From assembly GCF_003173715.1 (NCBI RefSeq), contig NZ_CP029550.1, forward strand, positions 5,648,501 to 5,712,500: a DNA stretch of 64,000 bases, given 5' to 3'. The stretch is from Methylobacterium durans (GTDB lineage Bacteria > Pseudomonadota > Alphaproteobacteria > Rhizobiales > Beijerinckiaceae). A program made the position numbers and the translations under genes. Under the pieces are notes generated by a model. The model saw only the letters and a program-made list of their open reading frames with translations, made no database searches and was not told where the DNA came from. Below are positions 6,991 through 14,437 of the stretch, in pieces; the stretch's first letter is position 1; each line of letters opens with the position of its first letter.

Positions 6991-7146
6991 ATGGAGACTG
7001 ACGCTGCCTTCGTCGCTCGCCTGAAGACGCAAACTCGGCCTCCGACTTGGACAGAGGTTCGGCGCCTGCGCGACCTGTTGCTTCGGGTGGATTGGGACCA
7101 GATCTCAGACTGGGCCAGGGCAGGCGACACTTCTCGCGTCCACTGA
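6991..7146 (+). CDS. Short hypothetical protein
   Basis: A possible 51-residue protein, METDAAFVARLKTQTRPPTW followed by TEVRRLRDLLLRVDWDQISDW, with two amphipathic helices. An alternative GTG start at 6961 would add ten residues. No ribosome binding site is convincing and no relatives are recalled. The helical pattern is the only argument for it. Confidence 0.38.
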   Translation: METDAAFVARLKTQTRPPTWTEVRRLRDLLLRVDWDQISDWARAGDTSRVH

Positions 7147-7244
7147 ACTGCGAAGCTTACAGCTTCCTGCTCTCAGTCAATCGCATCTCTCAGCTTCGAC
7201 CTTCAAGACTGGTTCGACCACTGCTGACCTAAGTACCGGATCAA

Positions 7245-7463
7245 CTACCAGACCGAAAAAGTCTTGCGGGCGGAGCCTTTCTCATCCCTGATGACCAGCT
7301 TCCAGCTTCCTTCCAAATCGTCAAGCTCACTGCCCGATCGTATTTCTCGTAGAGCTTCCAGCGCTTCGATGACAGCTTCGTTGATGTCGGCCGCCAAAAC
7401 ACCTTCCGTGTCAAGGAAAGTAGTATGGCCGTCCGTAAGATCGAAATAGAAGCGCTTTGCCAT
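7245..7463 (-). CDS. DUF6894 family protein
   Basis: A 72-residue protein with a compact DUF6894 layout: MAKRFYFDLTDGHTTFLDTE (strand and Asp-rich turn), EGVLAADINEAVIEALEALR (helix), then SWKLVIRDEKGSARKTFSVW (C-terminal strands). It has no signal peptide and is probably cytoplasmic. The region is less GC-rich than the core chromosome, and the gene stands alone between two decayed island segments. Family function is unknown. It differs from the other three DUF6894 copies in most positions, so they are not recent duplicates. Confidence 0.75.
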   Translation of the reverse strand: MAKRFYFDLTDGHTTFLDTEGVLAADINEAVIEALEALREIRSGSELDDLEGSWKLVIRDEKGSARKTFSVW

Positions 7464-7918
7464 CCGATTATTCGGCCGAAACTCTCACCGTGATTTGCTC
7501 GAGAGTATATACGAGTACCACGTTTGACCAATCAGCATTGGCCTTTGTCAATCTGCAATTTGGTAGAGGCCGGTGCGCGCGGTGTGACTTTTTGGGGCTA
7601 GGTAGAGTTTGGCATTCGCTCTACAATAGGATTCCGCATCAGATGAGGTCCGGTTCTCCGTCCGGTCTCTGACTCTGATGCCGAGGCAGCGGCCCTGAGG
7701 TTTTCGTACCATGGTGTACGCGAGCGTGCCCGTCAGCAAGTTGAGTTCGGATGACGACCCGCGCAGGAAGACCGAGGTTCGGCTCCACGTGCGATACGTT
7801 GTGCGGAAGGTCGTCACGCACTTGGCAAGCCAGAAGCTCAATCGAAACCCATCATCCGATCAGCCGGAGAGGGGCTAGCGGGGCAGCCACGGCAGGGCCG
7901 GCGATGGGCCGGAACCGT
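7464..7918. other. Stretch without a recognisable gene
   Basis: About 450 bases of lower-GC sequence. Open frames exist on both strands (for example 7548-7841, minus) but show no domain pattern or ribosome binding site. The stretch precedes the decayed integrase/lpdA junction and is probably degenerate island DNA. Confidence 0.5.
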
Positions 7919-8000
7919 CAGGTCCGACCGAGTCTCATGCGGAGGCAGCGTCTCGGCAAGCGTCTCCGGCCGCAGATGCGTGCACCGCATCAGCATACGA
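7919..8000 (-). pseudogene. Remnant of a second tyrosine integrase (C-terminus)
   Basis: On the minus strand this encodes MLMRCTHLRPETLAETLPPHETR, clearly related to MLMRYTHLRPEALAEKLAQT at the C-terminus of the integrase at 3539-5730. The nucleophile Tyr position is Cys and the rest of the gene is gone. Sequence switches abruptly to an lpdA remnant at about 8001. Confidence 0.75.
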
Positions 8001-8076
8001 TCCTCCCGTACCCGACGCTCTCGGAGATGCTGCACGGGCGCGCTCCACGCGTTCGGCCTGGTGATCCACGCCCGAT
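8001..8076 (+). pseudogene. lpdA: Degenerate lpdA 3' remnant (second island junction)
   Basis: It aligns with 5904-5981, including a 20-base exact match (acccgacgctctcggagatg at 8010-8029 and 5914-5933) and GGTGATCCAC near the end, but has substitutions, a small deletion and no stop in frame. The LPYPTLSEML reading shows the HPTLSEMM motif of lpdA. Its order and orientation beside an integrase remnant match the first junction, pointing to an older tandem integration. Confidence 0.75.
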
Positions 8077-8115
8077 CGGCGCGCGTTCCCGCACCGGCGA
8101 GCCGATGAGCGCGCC

Positions 8116-8898
8116 TCACGCGGCGAGGCGCAGGTAGAGATAGCGCAGGCGGCCGCTCCGTTGCAGGTCGCGCAGGATCGCGCCGCCGGTCCGGTCGGCG
8201 CGCTCGTCGGGCGCGATGGTGTGGTAGCTCGGCCCCGTATGTGCCGTGGCGTCGTGCACCGTCAGGGCGAATCCGGCCCGCGCCGCGTCGCGCCGGATCT
8301 CGGCGAGCGAGACCCACTTGGCGGGCCAGGGGCCGAGGTCGGCCTCAAGTCGATCGGAGAGCGCAGCGAGTCCGTCCGGCGGCGGCGTCAGGAGGATGTC
8401 GCTCATCACCAGGACCCCGCCGCGGCGCAGGACCCGGCGCGCCTCCGTCAGGAAGTCGAGGCGGCTTCGAAAATGGAACGCCGCCTCGACGCAGAGAAGC
8501 CGGTCGAAGATCGCCTCCGCGAAGGGAAGGCGACAGGCATCGGCGGCGATCCAGGTTGCATTCATCGGCGCGGCGTCGCGCCGGAGGCTGACCGCGAGCT
8601 GGCGCGCATCGACGTTGAGTCCGACGAGGGCGGCGGTGGGATGGCTCCGACGGAGCGCGCGCAGGGTTCCGCCGAAACCGCTGCCGACATCGAGCACGCG
8701 GTCGGTGGGCCCGACGTCCAGCATCGCGACGAGCCGCTCACTCAGGCGCGCCTGAGCCTCGGCGAAGCCCGCGCGCGCGCGCGACGGCGTCACCGCCTCC
8801 GGCTCGTCCCAATGCCCGAGATGGACATGGTCGATCTCCGCCCCCTGTGCGATGGCTGCCAGGAACGCGTCGAAATAGGCGGGGACCCGTGGCACCAC
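8116..8898 (-). CDS. Class I SAM-dependent methyltransferase
   Basis: A 260-residue Rossmann-fold methyltransferase, predicted cytoplasmic. Motif I is VLDVGSGFGGTLR (about residues 68-80), binding S-adenosylmethionine. Acidic motif II follows in LVGLNVDARQL, ADACRLPF is the adenine-contacting motif, and a post-I segment LLCVEAAFHFRSRLDFLTEARRVLRRGGVLVMSD is typical of the UbiE/Methyltransf_11 group. The substrate cannot be read from the sequence. It starts 3 bases after the stop of a 2OG-Fe(II) oxygenase gene, so the two are almost certainly cotranscribed and may act on the same small molecule. It ends next to the old island junction. Confidence 0.88.
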   Translation of the reverse strand: MVPRVPAYFDAFLAAIAQGAEIDHVHLGHWDEPEAVTPSRARAGFAEAQARLSERLVAMLDVGPTDRVLDVGSGFGGTLRALRRSHPTAALVGLNVDARQLAVSLRRDAAPMNATWIAADACRLPFAEAIFDRLLCVEAAFHFRSRLDFLTEARRVLRRGGVLVMSDILLTPPPDGLAALSDRLEADLGPWPAKWVSLAEIRRDAARAGFALTVHDATAHTGPSYHTIAPDERADRTGGAILRDLQRSGRLRYLYLRLAA

Positions 8899-8901
8899 CC
8901 C

Positions 8902-9720
8902 TCAGCCCCAGCAATAGACGCCGTCGCCGTCGCGCGAGGCCGCCATGAAGGAGCAGGCGGTCCATCTCCGGGCGGGGCCGCCCACGGGGGAGACGTGGTG
9001 CAGGAAGCGCCCGGATCTCAGCAGCACGATCGTGCCCGCCTCCACGTCGAAGGCGTGGCGGGCGAAGGCCGCGACGTCCGGCTTCGGCTGCGGCCGGTCA
9101 CGGTTCTGGAAGCGGGCGGACCACGCATCCGCCTTCGCGTCGAAGACTTCGAGCATGCCGCCCCGCTCCGCCCGGGACAGCGTCAGCACGAAGGAGAAGA
9201 TGTCGCCCTCGATCAGGGTCTCGAGATGCTCGTAGCTCGGCCGCGTCCGCTGCTCGTTGTCGAAATGCGGGGGGATGTAGCCGCCCTCGCGGTGCGAGCG
9301 GAGGGTCGTGATCATGTAGGGGCGGCCACCGAGGGGCCCGGGCGGCGCCCGGTAGGGGCGCCCGCCATCGATGGCCGAGAACAGCGCCATCACGCGCGCC
9401 TCGAAGCCCCCGTAGGGGGTCATCAGCGCAGCGAGGCTGCCGGAGAAATGCGGGACCATCCCGAAATACCCGTCGAGGCCCGGATCGGCGAGATTGAGAT
9501 TCATCCCGTAGAAGGAGGAGCGGAATGGCGTTGGGAAGGACGTAGTCGGGAAATCCTGGGCGTTCCGCTCCAGATCAGCGACGATTGCGGCGCATTCGGC
9601 CGCGGTGAGCACGTTCCGGATGACGACGGCCTGCTCGTCGTCGGCGCGCAACCGACTCAGGGCATCGCCGTTCGACGCCGCCTCCGATGCATCGAATGCG
9701 CGTGTCCGCAGAAACGTCAT
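8902..9720 (-). CDS. 2-oxoglutarate/Fe(II)-dependent oxygenase
   Basis: A 272-residue oxygenase of the double-stranded beta-helix superfamily. The iron ligands appear as H-x-D in IPPHFDNEQRT (about residues 155-165) and a distal His in SGRFLHHVSPVGG, followed by the 2-oxoglutarate-binding Arg in ARRWTACSFMA. The protein probably hydroxylates or otherwise oxidises a small molecule using O2 and 2-oxoglutarate. The start is taken as ATG at 9720 (a GTG four codons earlier is possible). It is the first gene of a two-gene unit with a methyltransferase. The pair resembles tailoring modules of natural product pathways, but no synthetase is nearby. Confidence 0.82.
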   Translation of the reverse strand: MTFLRTRAFDASEAASNGDALSRLRADDEQAVVIRNVLTAAECAAIVADLERNAQDFPTTSFPTPFRSSFYGMNLNLADPGLDGYFGMVPHFSGSLAALMTPYGGFEARVMALFSAIDGGRPYRAPPGPLGGRPYMITTLRSHREGGYIPPHFDNEQRTRPSYEHLETLIEGDIFSFVLTLSRAERGGMLEVFDAKADAWSARFQNRDRPQPKPDVAAFARHAFDVEAGTIVLLRSGRFLHHVSPVGGPARRWTACSFMAASRDGDGVYCWG

Positions 9721-9945
9721 GGCAGCCCCCACGGCCCCGGATGCCTGTCAGACATCGCGGCCCCGGTCCCCACCTAGTCCGAGTCCGCGGGCCACTCAAC
9801 GGCGGCGGGTGCGGGACGAAGCGTCCCTGGCAGGACAAGCGGCGCGTTAGCGCACGTTCCGAGCCGGGCTGCGGAACCGCCGCCGCCAAGCTCCGTAATC
9901 TTGTGAGGCCCGCCCGATCGAAGCCCCGGGCCCGGAACGGCGACG

Positions 9946-10197
9946 ATGCGCGCACGCGACACGGCCCTCACCGCCTTCGAGGCGACCGTCTCCGGCCTCG
10001 CCAAAGCGGCCGCGCACAACGAGCGCCTTGCGGGCGATTACGCACGCCTCGCAGCCTACATCGCCCGGGAGGGCCGTACCTCTGCGGCGGACCTTTTCGA
10101 GAGCCTGAGCCGCCACCACGCCATCCGGGCGCTCGAGGAGCGGGCCCGGCTCGGAGCCGTCCTTCACGAGCGGAACGGGCTGGACGGCGAAGACTGA
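9946..10197 (+). CDS. Small helical hypothetical protein
   Basis: An 83-residue protein, almost entirely predicted alpha-helical and charged (FEATVSGLAKAAAHNERLAG, RTSAADLFESLSRHHAIRAL). It has no signal peptide or membrane segment. A loose purine-rich sequence (GGAACGGCG) precedes the ATG. It is divergent from the oxygenase gene. No family was recognised. Confidence 0.5.
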   Translation: MRARDTALTAFEATVSGLAKAAAHNERLAGDYARLAAYIAREGRTSAADLFESLSRHHAIRALEERARLGAVLHERNGLDGED

Positions 10198-10334
10198 GTT
10201 TCCGTCCCTGCGGTCCGGTGAGGCCAAATGCCCGGCCGATATCGGCCCGCGGCTCCCGGGCGAGACACGGAACAGAAACGTTTTCCGTCTACGGCATCCG
10301 GGCTGCCTTCGCGGCCTCCCGACCGGATGACTTC

Positions 10335-10571
10335 ATGCCGCACTATTTCATCGACCTTCACGACGGCGCGCATCACATTCAGGACAAAGAAGGATTTGAG
10401 GCTGCCAATCCTGACGTCGCGCGGGAGCGCGTGGTCGGCATCATGTCTGCCGTGGCCCAAGGTTTCCAGGCCGACGCCGACCATCAGCATTGCGTGGCGG
10501 CCGTCCGGGACGAGAGCGGGACCGTTCTGTTCCGCGCCCGCCTGTCCCTCAATTTCGACGCGGCCGAGTAG
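10335..10571 (+). CDS. DUF6894 family protein
   Basis: A 78-residue protein with the complete family pattern: MPHYFIDLHDGAHHIQDKEG, a central helix (ANPDVARERVVGIMSAVAQG) and a C-terminal strand pair (CVAAVRDESGTVLFRARLSL). The start ATG at 10335 is fixed by the conserved N-terminal strand. It lies in GC-rich chromosomal sequence, unlike the island copies. The function of the family is not established. It is convergent with the RMF-like gene. Confidence 0.82.
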   Translation: MPHYFIDLHDGAHHIQDKEGFEAANPDVARERVVGIMSAVAQGFQADADHQHCVAAVRDESGTVLFRARLSLNFDAAE

Positions 10572-10598
10572 GACCCATCGCGAAAGGGGCCCTCCTTG

Positions 10599-10775
10599 TC
10601 AGCCCTCGCCGCGCTCGGGCCGGTCCACGTTCTGCTCCGGCTCGCCGCTGGTGAAGCCGTCGAGCCAATCGGCACTTTCCTGAGAACCGGCCTCGTACGG
10701 GTTCGCGGTGTCGGGCTCGCCGGCGCGCCGGGCCGCGTCGCCCTCGTTCCACTGCTGCGAGGGGGTCGATGCCAT
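10599..10775 (-). CDS. Small RMF/CrpP-like protein
   Basis: A 58-residue hydrophilic protein. The segment GDAARRAGEPDTANPYEAGS followed by QESADWLDGF closely follows the pattern of ribosome modulation factor and CrpP-like proteins (A-x3-G...C/N-PY...W-L-x-G-F/W). RMF promotes 70S dimerisation in stationary phase; whether this relative binds ribosomes is unknown. AGGAGGAG lies 6 bases upstream of the ATG at 10775, one of the best ribosome binding sites in the window. The C-terminal tail is acidic (GEPEQNVDRPERGEG), unlike E. coli RMF. Confidence 0.72.
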   Translation of the reverse strand: MASTPSQQWNEGDAARRAGEPDTANPYEAGSQESADWLDGFTSGEPEQNVDRPERGEG

Positions 10776-10829
10776 GGATACTCCTCCTGATCGAGAACAC
10801 GCGCCGCAGCGACTCTGCCAAACGCTGCC

Positions 10830-11330
10830 TTACCAGCAGGCGCGGGGTAGGCGCCGCTTCCAGCGCTCGCCGCGGGCGAGGTCGGGCAGCAGCCTGGGGC
10901 TGGCCTTGCGCCGCGGCGCGGCAACGGGGTCGTCACCGGGCGCGGAATGCACGGCCGGCTTCGCGACGACGATGGGCTGCGGCACGGGGTCGGGCTTCTC
11001 GGGAAGCGCCACCGCATCGGCCGGACGCAGCTTCACGCGGCGGACCCGCGGTAGTGGCGGCTCCTTGGCGGGGGGCAATTCCGGCTCGGGCGCCTGAGGC
11101 TCGGGGACGAGCAGGCTCGGCAGGACGCGCCGCGCCTCGCCCTGCGGGGGCGGAGCCACGTGCTCGGGCACGCGCTCGGCCTTCAGCCAGAGGCTTGACG
11201 CGTCGACGGAGCGCGCGTCGGCTTGCCGGGGCGGGTCGGGAACGCGGGAGGGAATGGTGAGGCCGTGGCCCTGCCGGCCGCTCGATTTGACTTCGACGGT
11301 AAAGGGCCGCCGCACGCGACTGCGCGACAT
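10830..11330 (-). CDS. Proline-rich hypothetical protein
   Basis: A 166-residue basic protein. It begins MSRSRVRRPFTVEVKSSGR, and the C-terminus LLPDLARGERWKRRLPRAC is highly charged. The middle is Pro/Glu/Lys-rich with many PEP and LP repeats and is probably disordered. The conserved-looking ends with a flexible centre suggest a linker or nucleic-acid-binding protein, but there is no recognisable domain. It is upstream of, and on the same strand as, the RMF-like gene. The ribosome binding site is weak. Confidence 0.6.
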   Translation of the reverse strand: MSRSRVRRPFTVEVKSSGRQGHGLTIPSRVPDPPRQADARSVDASSLWLKAERVPEHVAPPPQGEARRVLPSLLVPEPQAPEPELPPAKEPPLPRVRRVKLRPADAVALPEKPDPVPQPIVVAKPAVHSAPGDDPVAAPRRKASPRLLPDLARGERWKRRLPRACW

Positions 11331-11627
11331 GATGTGCTTGAGACTCGGCTATGTTGAAGGCAAAGCGATCGAAACGATCACTCTGGAGATAAGGCAATTC
11401 AGGATTTTGTCGAGAGGAAATGACGAATTGGTTTCCGACCCAGCCAAAGATCAGCTTGCGTGCGCGTGGATCGGCTGCACCCGCGCCTGAAAGCCTGTGC
11501 TCGAAGGCGTACTTCCGCACGTTCGGCCGCGATATTGCCGTTCTCGCACGCTTCAACGGCCGCCGAGCGAGCGAGCGCGAGGTCTTCAGCGTATGAGCGT
11601 GCGGGTGGCCGTCGGGCCGGTGCGGCC

Positions 11628-11771
11628 GTGAACCCGATTGCCTTCACCCTGGCCTGGGCCGGCGTCCTCGGCTTCATCGGCATGGTCGGGTACGCGTCCG
11701 AGGGTGGGGCGGCCTGGGTGTTCGCCGCCATCGTCCTCGCCGTCATCGCCTTCATGATCCGCTGGCGATAG
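11628..11771 (+). CDS. Very small membrane protein
   Basis: A possible 47-residue protein starting at GTG: two hydrophobic helices (NPIAFTLAWAGVLGFIGMVG and AWVFAAIVLAVIAFMI) separated by a short ASEGGA loop and ending with basic RWR. This is a classical small two-span inner-membrane protein layout with the positive end inside. The ribosome binding site is weak and no family was recognised. Confidence 0.45.
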   Translation: MNPIAFTLAWAGVLGFIGMVGYASEGGAAWVFAAIVLAVIAFMIRWR

Positions 11772-11951
11772 GCCGGAGGCCCGACGTGGGCCCAGCCGCA
11801 CGCGCGCGGGCGCCGATCCATCCCGAATACTTCAGCCAGAGCGTGAATTTCTGTACGCCTGTGTCCGCGCGGATGCAGTCACCACACAGGCCGGCATGCG
11901 AATCCGGTCGAGGACGGTCGCTCGACGTCCGTTGGTTGCCTGATCGTTCCG

Positions 11952-12998
11952 ATGAGTCCGTCCCGCCTCGCCAGCCTCCGTGTCTTCCTCGCCGGGCTCT
12001 GTCGCTCCGGAGCGCTTCTAGCCGCTCCCACGCTTATCCGGGCCGAGCAGGGCGCCTCCGAACCCGGAGGCGAGACGAGTGACAGGGGCCCGAACGATGC
12101 GGGCAAGGATAAGGACGGCAAGGCCAAGGACAGCAACGGCAAGGACGGAGACGACGATCGGAAGGGGTCGGACGCTCAGGACGAGGTCGACACCGAGAAC
12201 CTGTTCGGCTTCACGGAAGGATCCGAGACCGGCAAGCGCGGCGAGCAGGAGATCCTCCTCGACAGCATCGGGCGGTTCAGCAAGCGCCGCGCCGATACTG
12301 GTCCTTCCCGCTACCGGGTCTCGAACACGAAGCTGAGCTATCAGTTCGATCCGACCGACAATTTCAGCATCGACCTCGGCATCTTCGCCGATGCCCGCAG
12401 CGTCCGGAACATCGCCGATCTGCCCGACAAGTCCTACGGCACGTTCGACGGCGCCTCCGCGGAGTTCAAATACCGGTTCCTGAAGGCCTCGAACGACAAC
12501 CCCCTCGGGCTCGCGGTGGAGTTGCGGCCGCGCTACGCCCGCATCCTGCCGGTGGAGGGGCAGGGGGCCGACATCTTCGACATGGAGAGCCTGCTGCAGC
12601 TCGACGTCCAACTCGTGCCGGACAAGGTCTGGTACGGCAGCAACCTCAGCTTCGAGCCGAGCGTCGGGCGCCTGCGCAGCACCCGCGAGGTCGACCGCTC
12701 CTCGACCTTCCTGTGGTCGCACGCGGTCGTGGCGCGCGTGACCCAGGATACCTTCGTCGGCCCGGAACTCCGCTACCTGCGCGCCTATGACGGGGCCTTC
12801 CTCAACCGCTTCGAGGGACACGCCGTCTTCCTCGGCCCGGCGCTCGACCACCGCTTCGGCGAGAAGGCGTTCCTGACCCTGGCCCACTCGACCCAGATCG
12901 CCGGGCACGACCGGGATCCGAGCTACACGCGGCGCGCATTCGACCTCACCCATTTCGAGCGCCACGCCGTTCGGGTGAAGCTCGGGCTCGAATTCTGA
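11952..12998 (+). CDS. Outer-membrane beta-barrel-like protein
   Basis: A 348-residue protein with a signal peptide (about residues 1-31) and a highly charged, Lys/Asp/Gly-rich low-complexity linker (about residues 35-75). A C-terminal region of about 250 residues shows alternating hydrophobic strands: NTKLSYQFDPTDNFSIDLGI, SAEFKYRFL, LAVELRPRYARI, FVGPELRYLRAYD, ending VRVKLGLEF with a terminal Phe, the usual outer-membrane insertion signal. A porin- or transporter-type barrel is likely; the substrate is unknown. It is followed by a DUF1345 membrane protein on the same strand about 100 bases away. Confidence 0.65.
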   Translation: MSPSRLASLRVFLAGLCRSGALLAAPTLIRAEQGASEPGGETSDRGPNDAGKDKDGKAKDSNGKDGDDDRKGSDAQDEVDTENLFGFTEGSETGKRGEQEILLDSIGRFSKRRADTGPSRYRVSNTKLSYQFDPTDNFSIDLGIFADARSVRNIADLPDKSYGTFDGASAEFKYRFLKASNDNPLGLAVELRPRYARILPVEGQGADIFDMESLLQLDVQLVPDKVWYGSNLSFEPSVGRLRSTREVDRSSTFLWSHAVVARVTQDTFVGPELRYLRAYDGAFLNRFEGHAVFLGPALDHRFGEKAFLTLAHSTQIAGHDRDPSYTRRAFDLTHFERHAVRVKLGLEF

Positions 12999-13096
12999 GG
13001 CCGGCACTGCGTTCGCCGAAGCAGACGCCGGCCCGGCGCGGGACGACCCATTCAGTGCAACGAGACGAGGGAGAAGATGACGGGAGACGAGCGGGC

Positions 13097-13749
13097 ATGA
13101 CGAACCCTCTGCGCGCGTTCTGGCTGCGTCCGCGACTCCTCGGCTCCCTCGTCCTCGTCGGGGCGCTCGCCGTGGCGCTACCCGTCGAGAAGCTGCCGAC
13201 GCGCCTCCTCATCGGCTGGTGCCTCGGGGTCGGCGTCTATATCGGCCTCGTCTGCTGGCAGGCCGCCCGCCGGCCGGGGAGGCTGCGCGACGAGGCCTCG
13301 CGCCTCGACGACAGCGCGATGACGATCTCGGTCTTCGCCCTGCTCGCGGCGGCAGCGAGCATCGGCGCGGTCACCATGCTGGTCCTCGGCGAGGGCGGGA
13401 ACGATCCGATGCGGGGCCCCCACCTCGTCCTCGCGGCAGCGACCCTCGTCTGCGCCTGGGCCTTCGTGCAGGTCGTCTTCGCGATCCATTACGCCCATCT
13501 CTACTACGGCGAGGCCGGCGCGGGCGGGGCCCGGGCGGCCTCGACTTCAACGGGGACGCCGAGCCCGACTTCTGGGACTTCCTGTACTTCTCGGTGACGA
13601 TCGGGGCGACGTCGCAGACCTCCGACACCGACATCACCGCGAAGGTGATGCGGCGCATCGCCACCCTGCAGACGATCTACGCCTTCTTCTTCAACACGAG
13701 CATCCTGGCGCTCGGGATCAACCTCGCCGCGGGGTTCGCGCAGCACTGA
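13097..13749 (+). CDS. DUF1345 family membrane protein (frameshifted)
   Basis: An inner-membrane protein of the DUF1345 family, with hydrophobic segments GSLVLVGALAVAL, LIGWCLGVGVYIGLVCW, FALLAAAASIGAVTML, HLVLAAATLVCAWAFVQVVF and a C-terminal FFFNTSILALGINLAAG. The family signature FAIHYAHLYYGEAG, then LDFNGDAEPDFWDFLYFSVTIGATSQTSD, is split across two frames. The first frame runs to about 13535, the second from there to 13749. One missing base in the GGGCCCGGGCGGCC run near 13530 accounts for it, and the total length (653 bases) is one short of a multiple of three. Probably a sequence error or a very recent mutation. Confidence 0.8.
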
Positions 13750-14065
13750 GTCCGATGCCTCGCCGTCCCCGTGGGCAATTCGCGTTCCCGGGAAAGCAGA
13801 TCGGCCCGTTCCTTGGTGCAAGGCACCAAGTGCAGCGCAGCGTGGTACTGACGAATACACTCGCCCTGCGAATACCGATCAGCGGTTGCATCGACACAGC
13901 GCGTCGCTTTTACGTGGCGGACTTGCTCAAGTACGTTTATGCACTTAAACTATGTTAATGCCTTGGTGAGGCCAAGTTTCTAGCTCGATGCGGTCGCCCG
14001 GCGGTGAGCCGCATCGCGCGGGTGACTGGAACTTTCCGATCTCGCCGACCCGCCGGATGCGCCTC
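13750..14065. other. Intergenic stretch with a perfect stem-loop
   Basis: No gene was found. It holds a perfect 7-bp inverted repeat, CTTGGTG (13812-13818) and CACCAAG (13824-13830), with a 5-base loop, and an AT-rich patch (TTTATGCACTTAAACTATG, about 13936-13954) that may contain the promoter of the following DUF6894 gene. Confidence 0.4.
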
Positions 14066-14353
14066 ATGGCCCGCTACTTCTTCGACGTTCACGACAGCCA
14101 GGTCACCACCCTCGACGAGTACGGCGCGGAATGCGCCGACCGGGCCGCGGTCGCGGACGAGGCGTTGCGCGTGCTGTGCGAGATCGCGGGTGACTGGCCG
14201 CAGCGACATCTCCATCACGGCCTGCGCGTGACGGTGCGCGACGGCAGCGGTCACATCGTGCACGCCGCCTCCATCCAGCTCTCGGCTCAGTGGCTCGACG
14301 AGGACCGGCCGGCCACCACGCCGAGCACGCGCACGTCCGGCATCGCCGCCTGA
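14066..14353 (+). CDS. DUF6894 family protein
   Basis: A 95-residue protein: MARYFFDVHDSQVTTLDEYG at the N-terminus, the helix CADRAAVADEALRVLCEIAG, the strand GLRVTVRDGSGHIVHAASIQ, and a short disordered tail. The ATG at 14066 matches the conserved family start; longer in-frame readings add sequence without pattern. This is the most typical of the four DUF6894 proteins in the window. It stands alone upstream of a secreted protease gene. Function unknown. Confidence 0.82.
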   Translation: MARYFFDVHDSQVTTLDEYGAECADRAAVADEALRVLCEIAGDWPQRHLHHGLRVTVRDGSGHIVHAASIQLSAQWLDEDRPATTPSTRTSGIAA

Positions 14354-14437
14354 CCGCCCGACCCCGCGCTTGACGCTCCGCGACGCCCGGCTATCTGGCT
14401 TTCTCTGCCGGGACGCTCCGGCGGGGAGCCGAGAGGG

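Noticed and set aside
7548..7841. Minus-strand frame of 97 codons
   Set aside because: No ribosome binding site, no domain pattern, and it lies in a degenerating part of the island.
10265..10300. GGAAC upstream of the DUF6894 gene at 10335
   Set aside because: The CGTT that follows is only a few bases away, and nothing fits at 16-17 bases.
13945..13958. TTAA-N6-TTAA resembling a CtrA box
   Set aside because: The spacer is six bases rather than the required seven.
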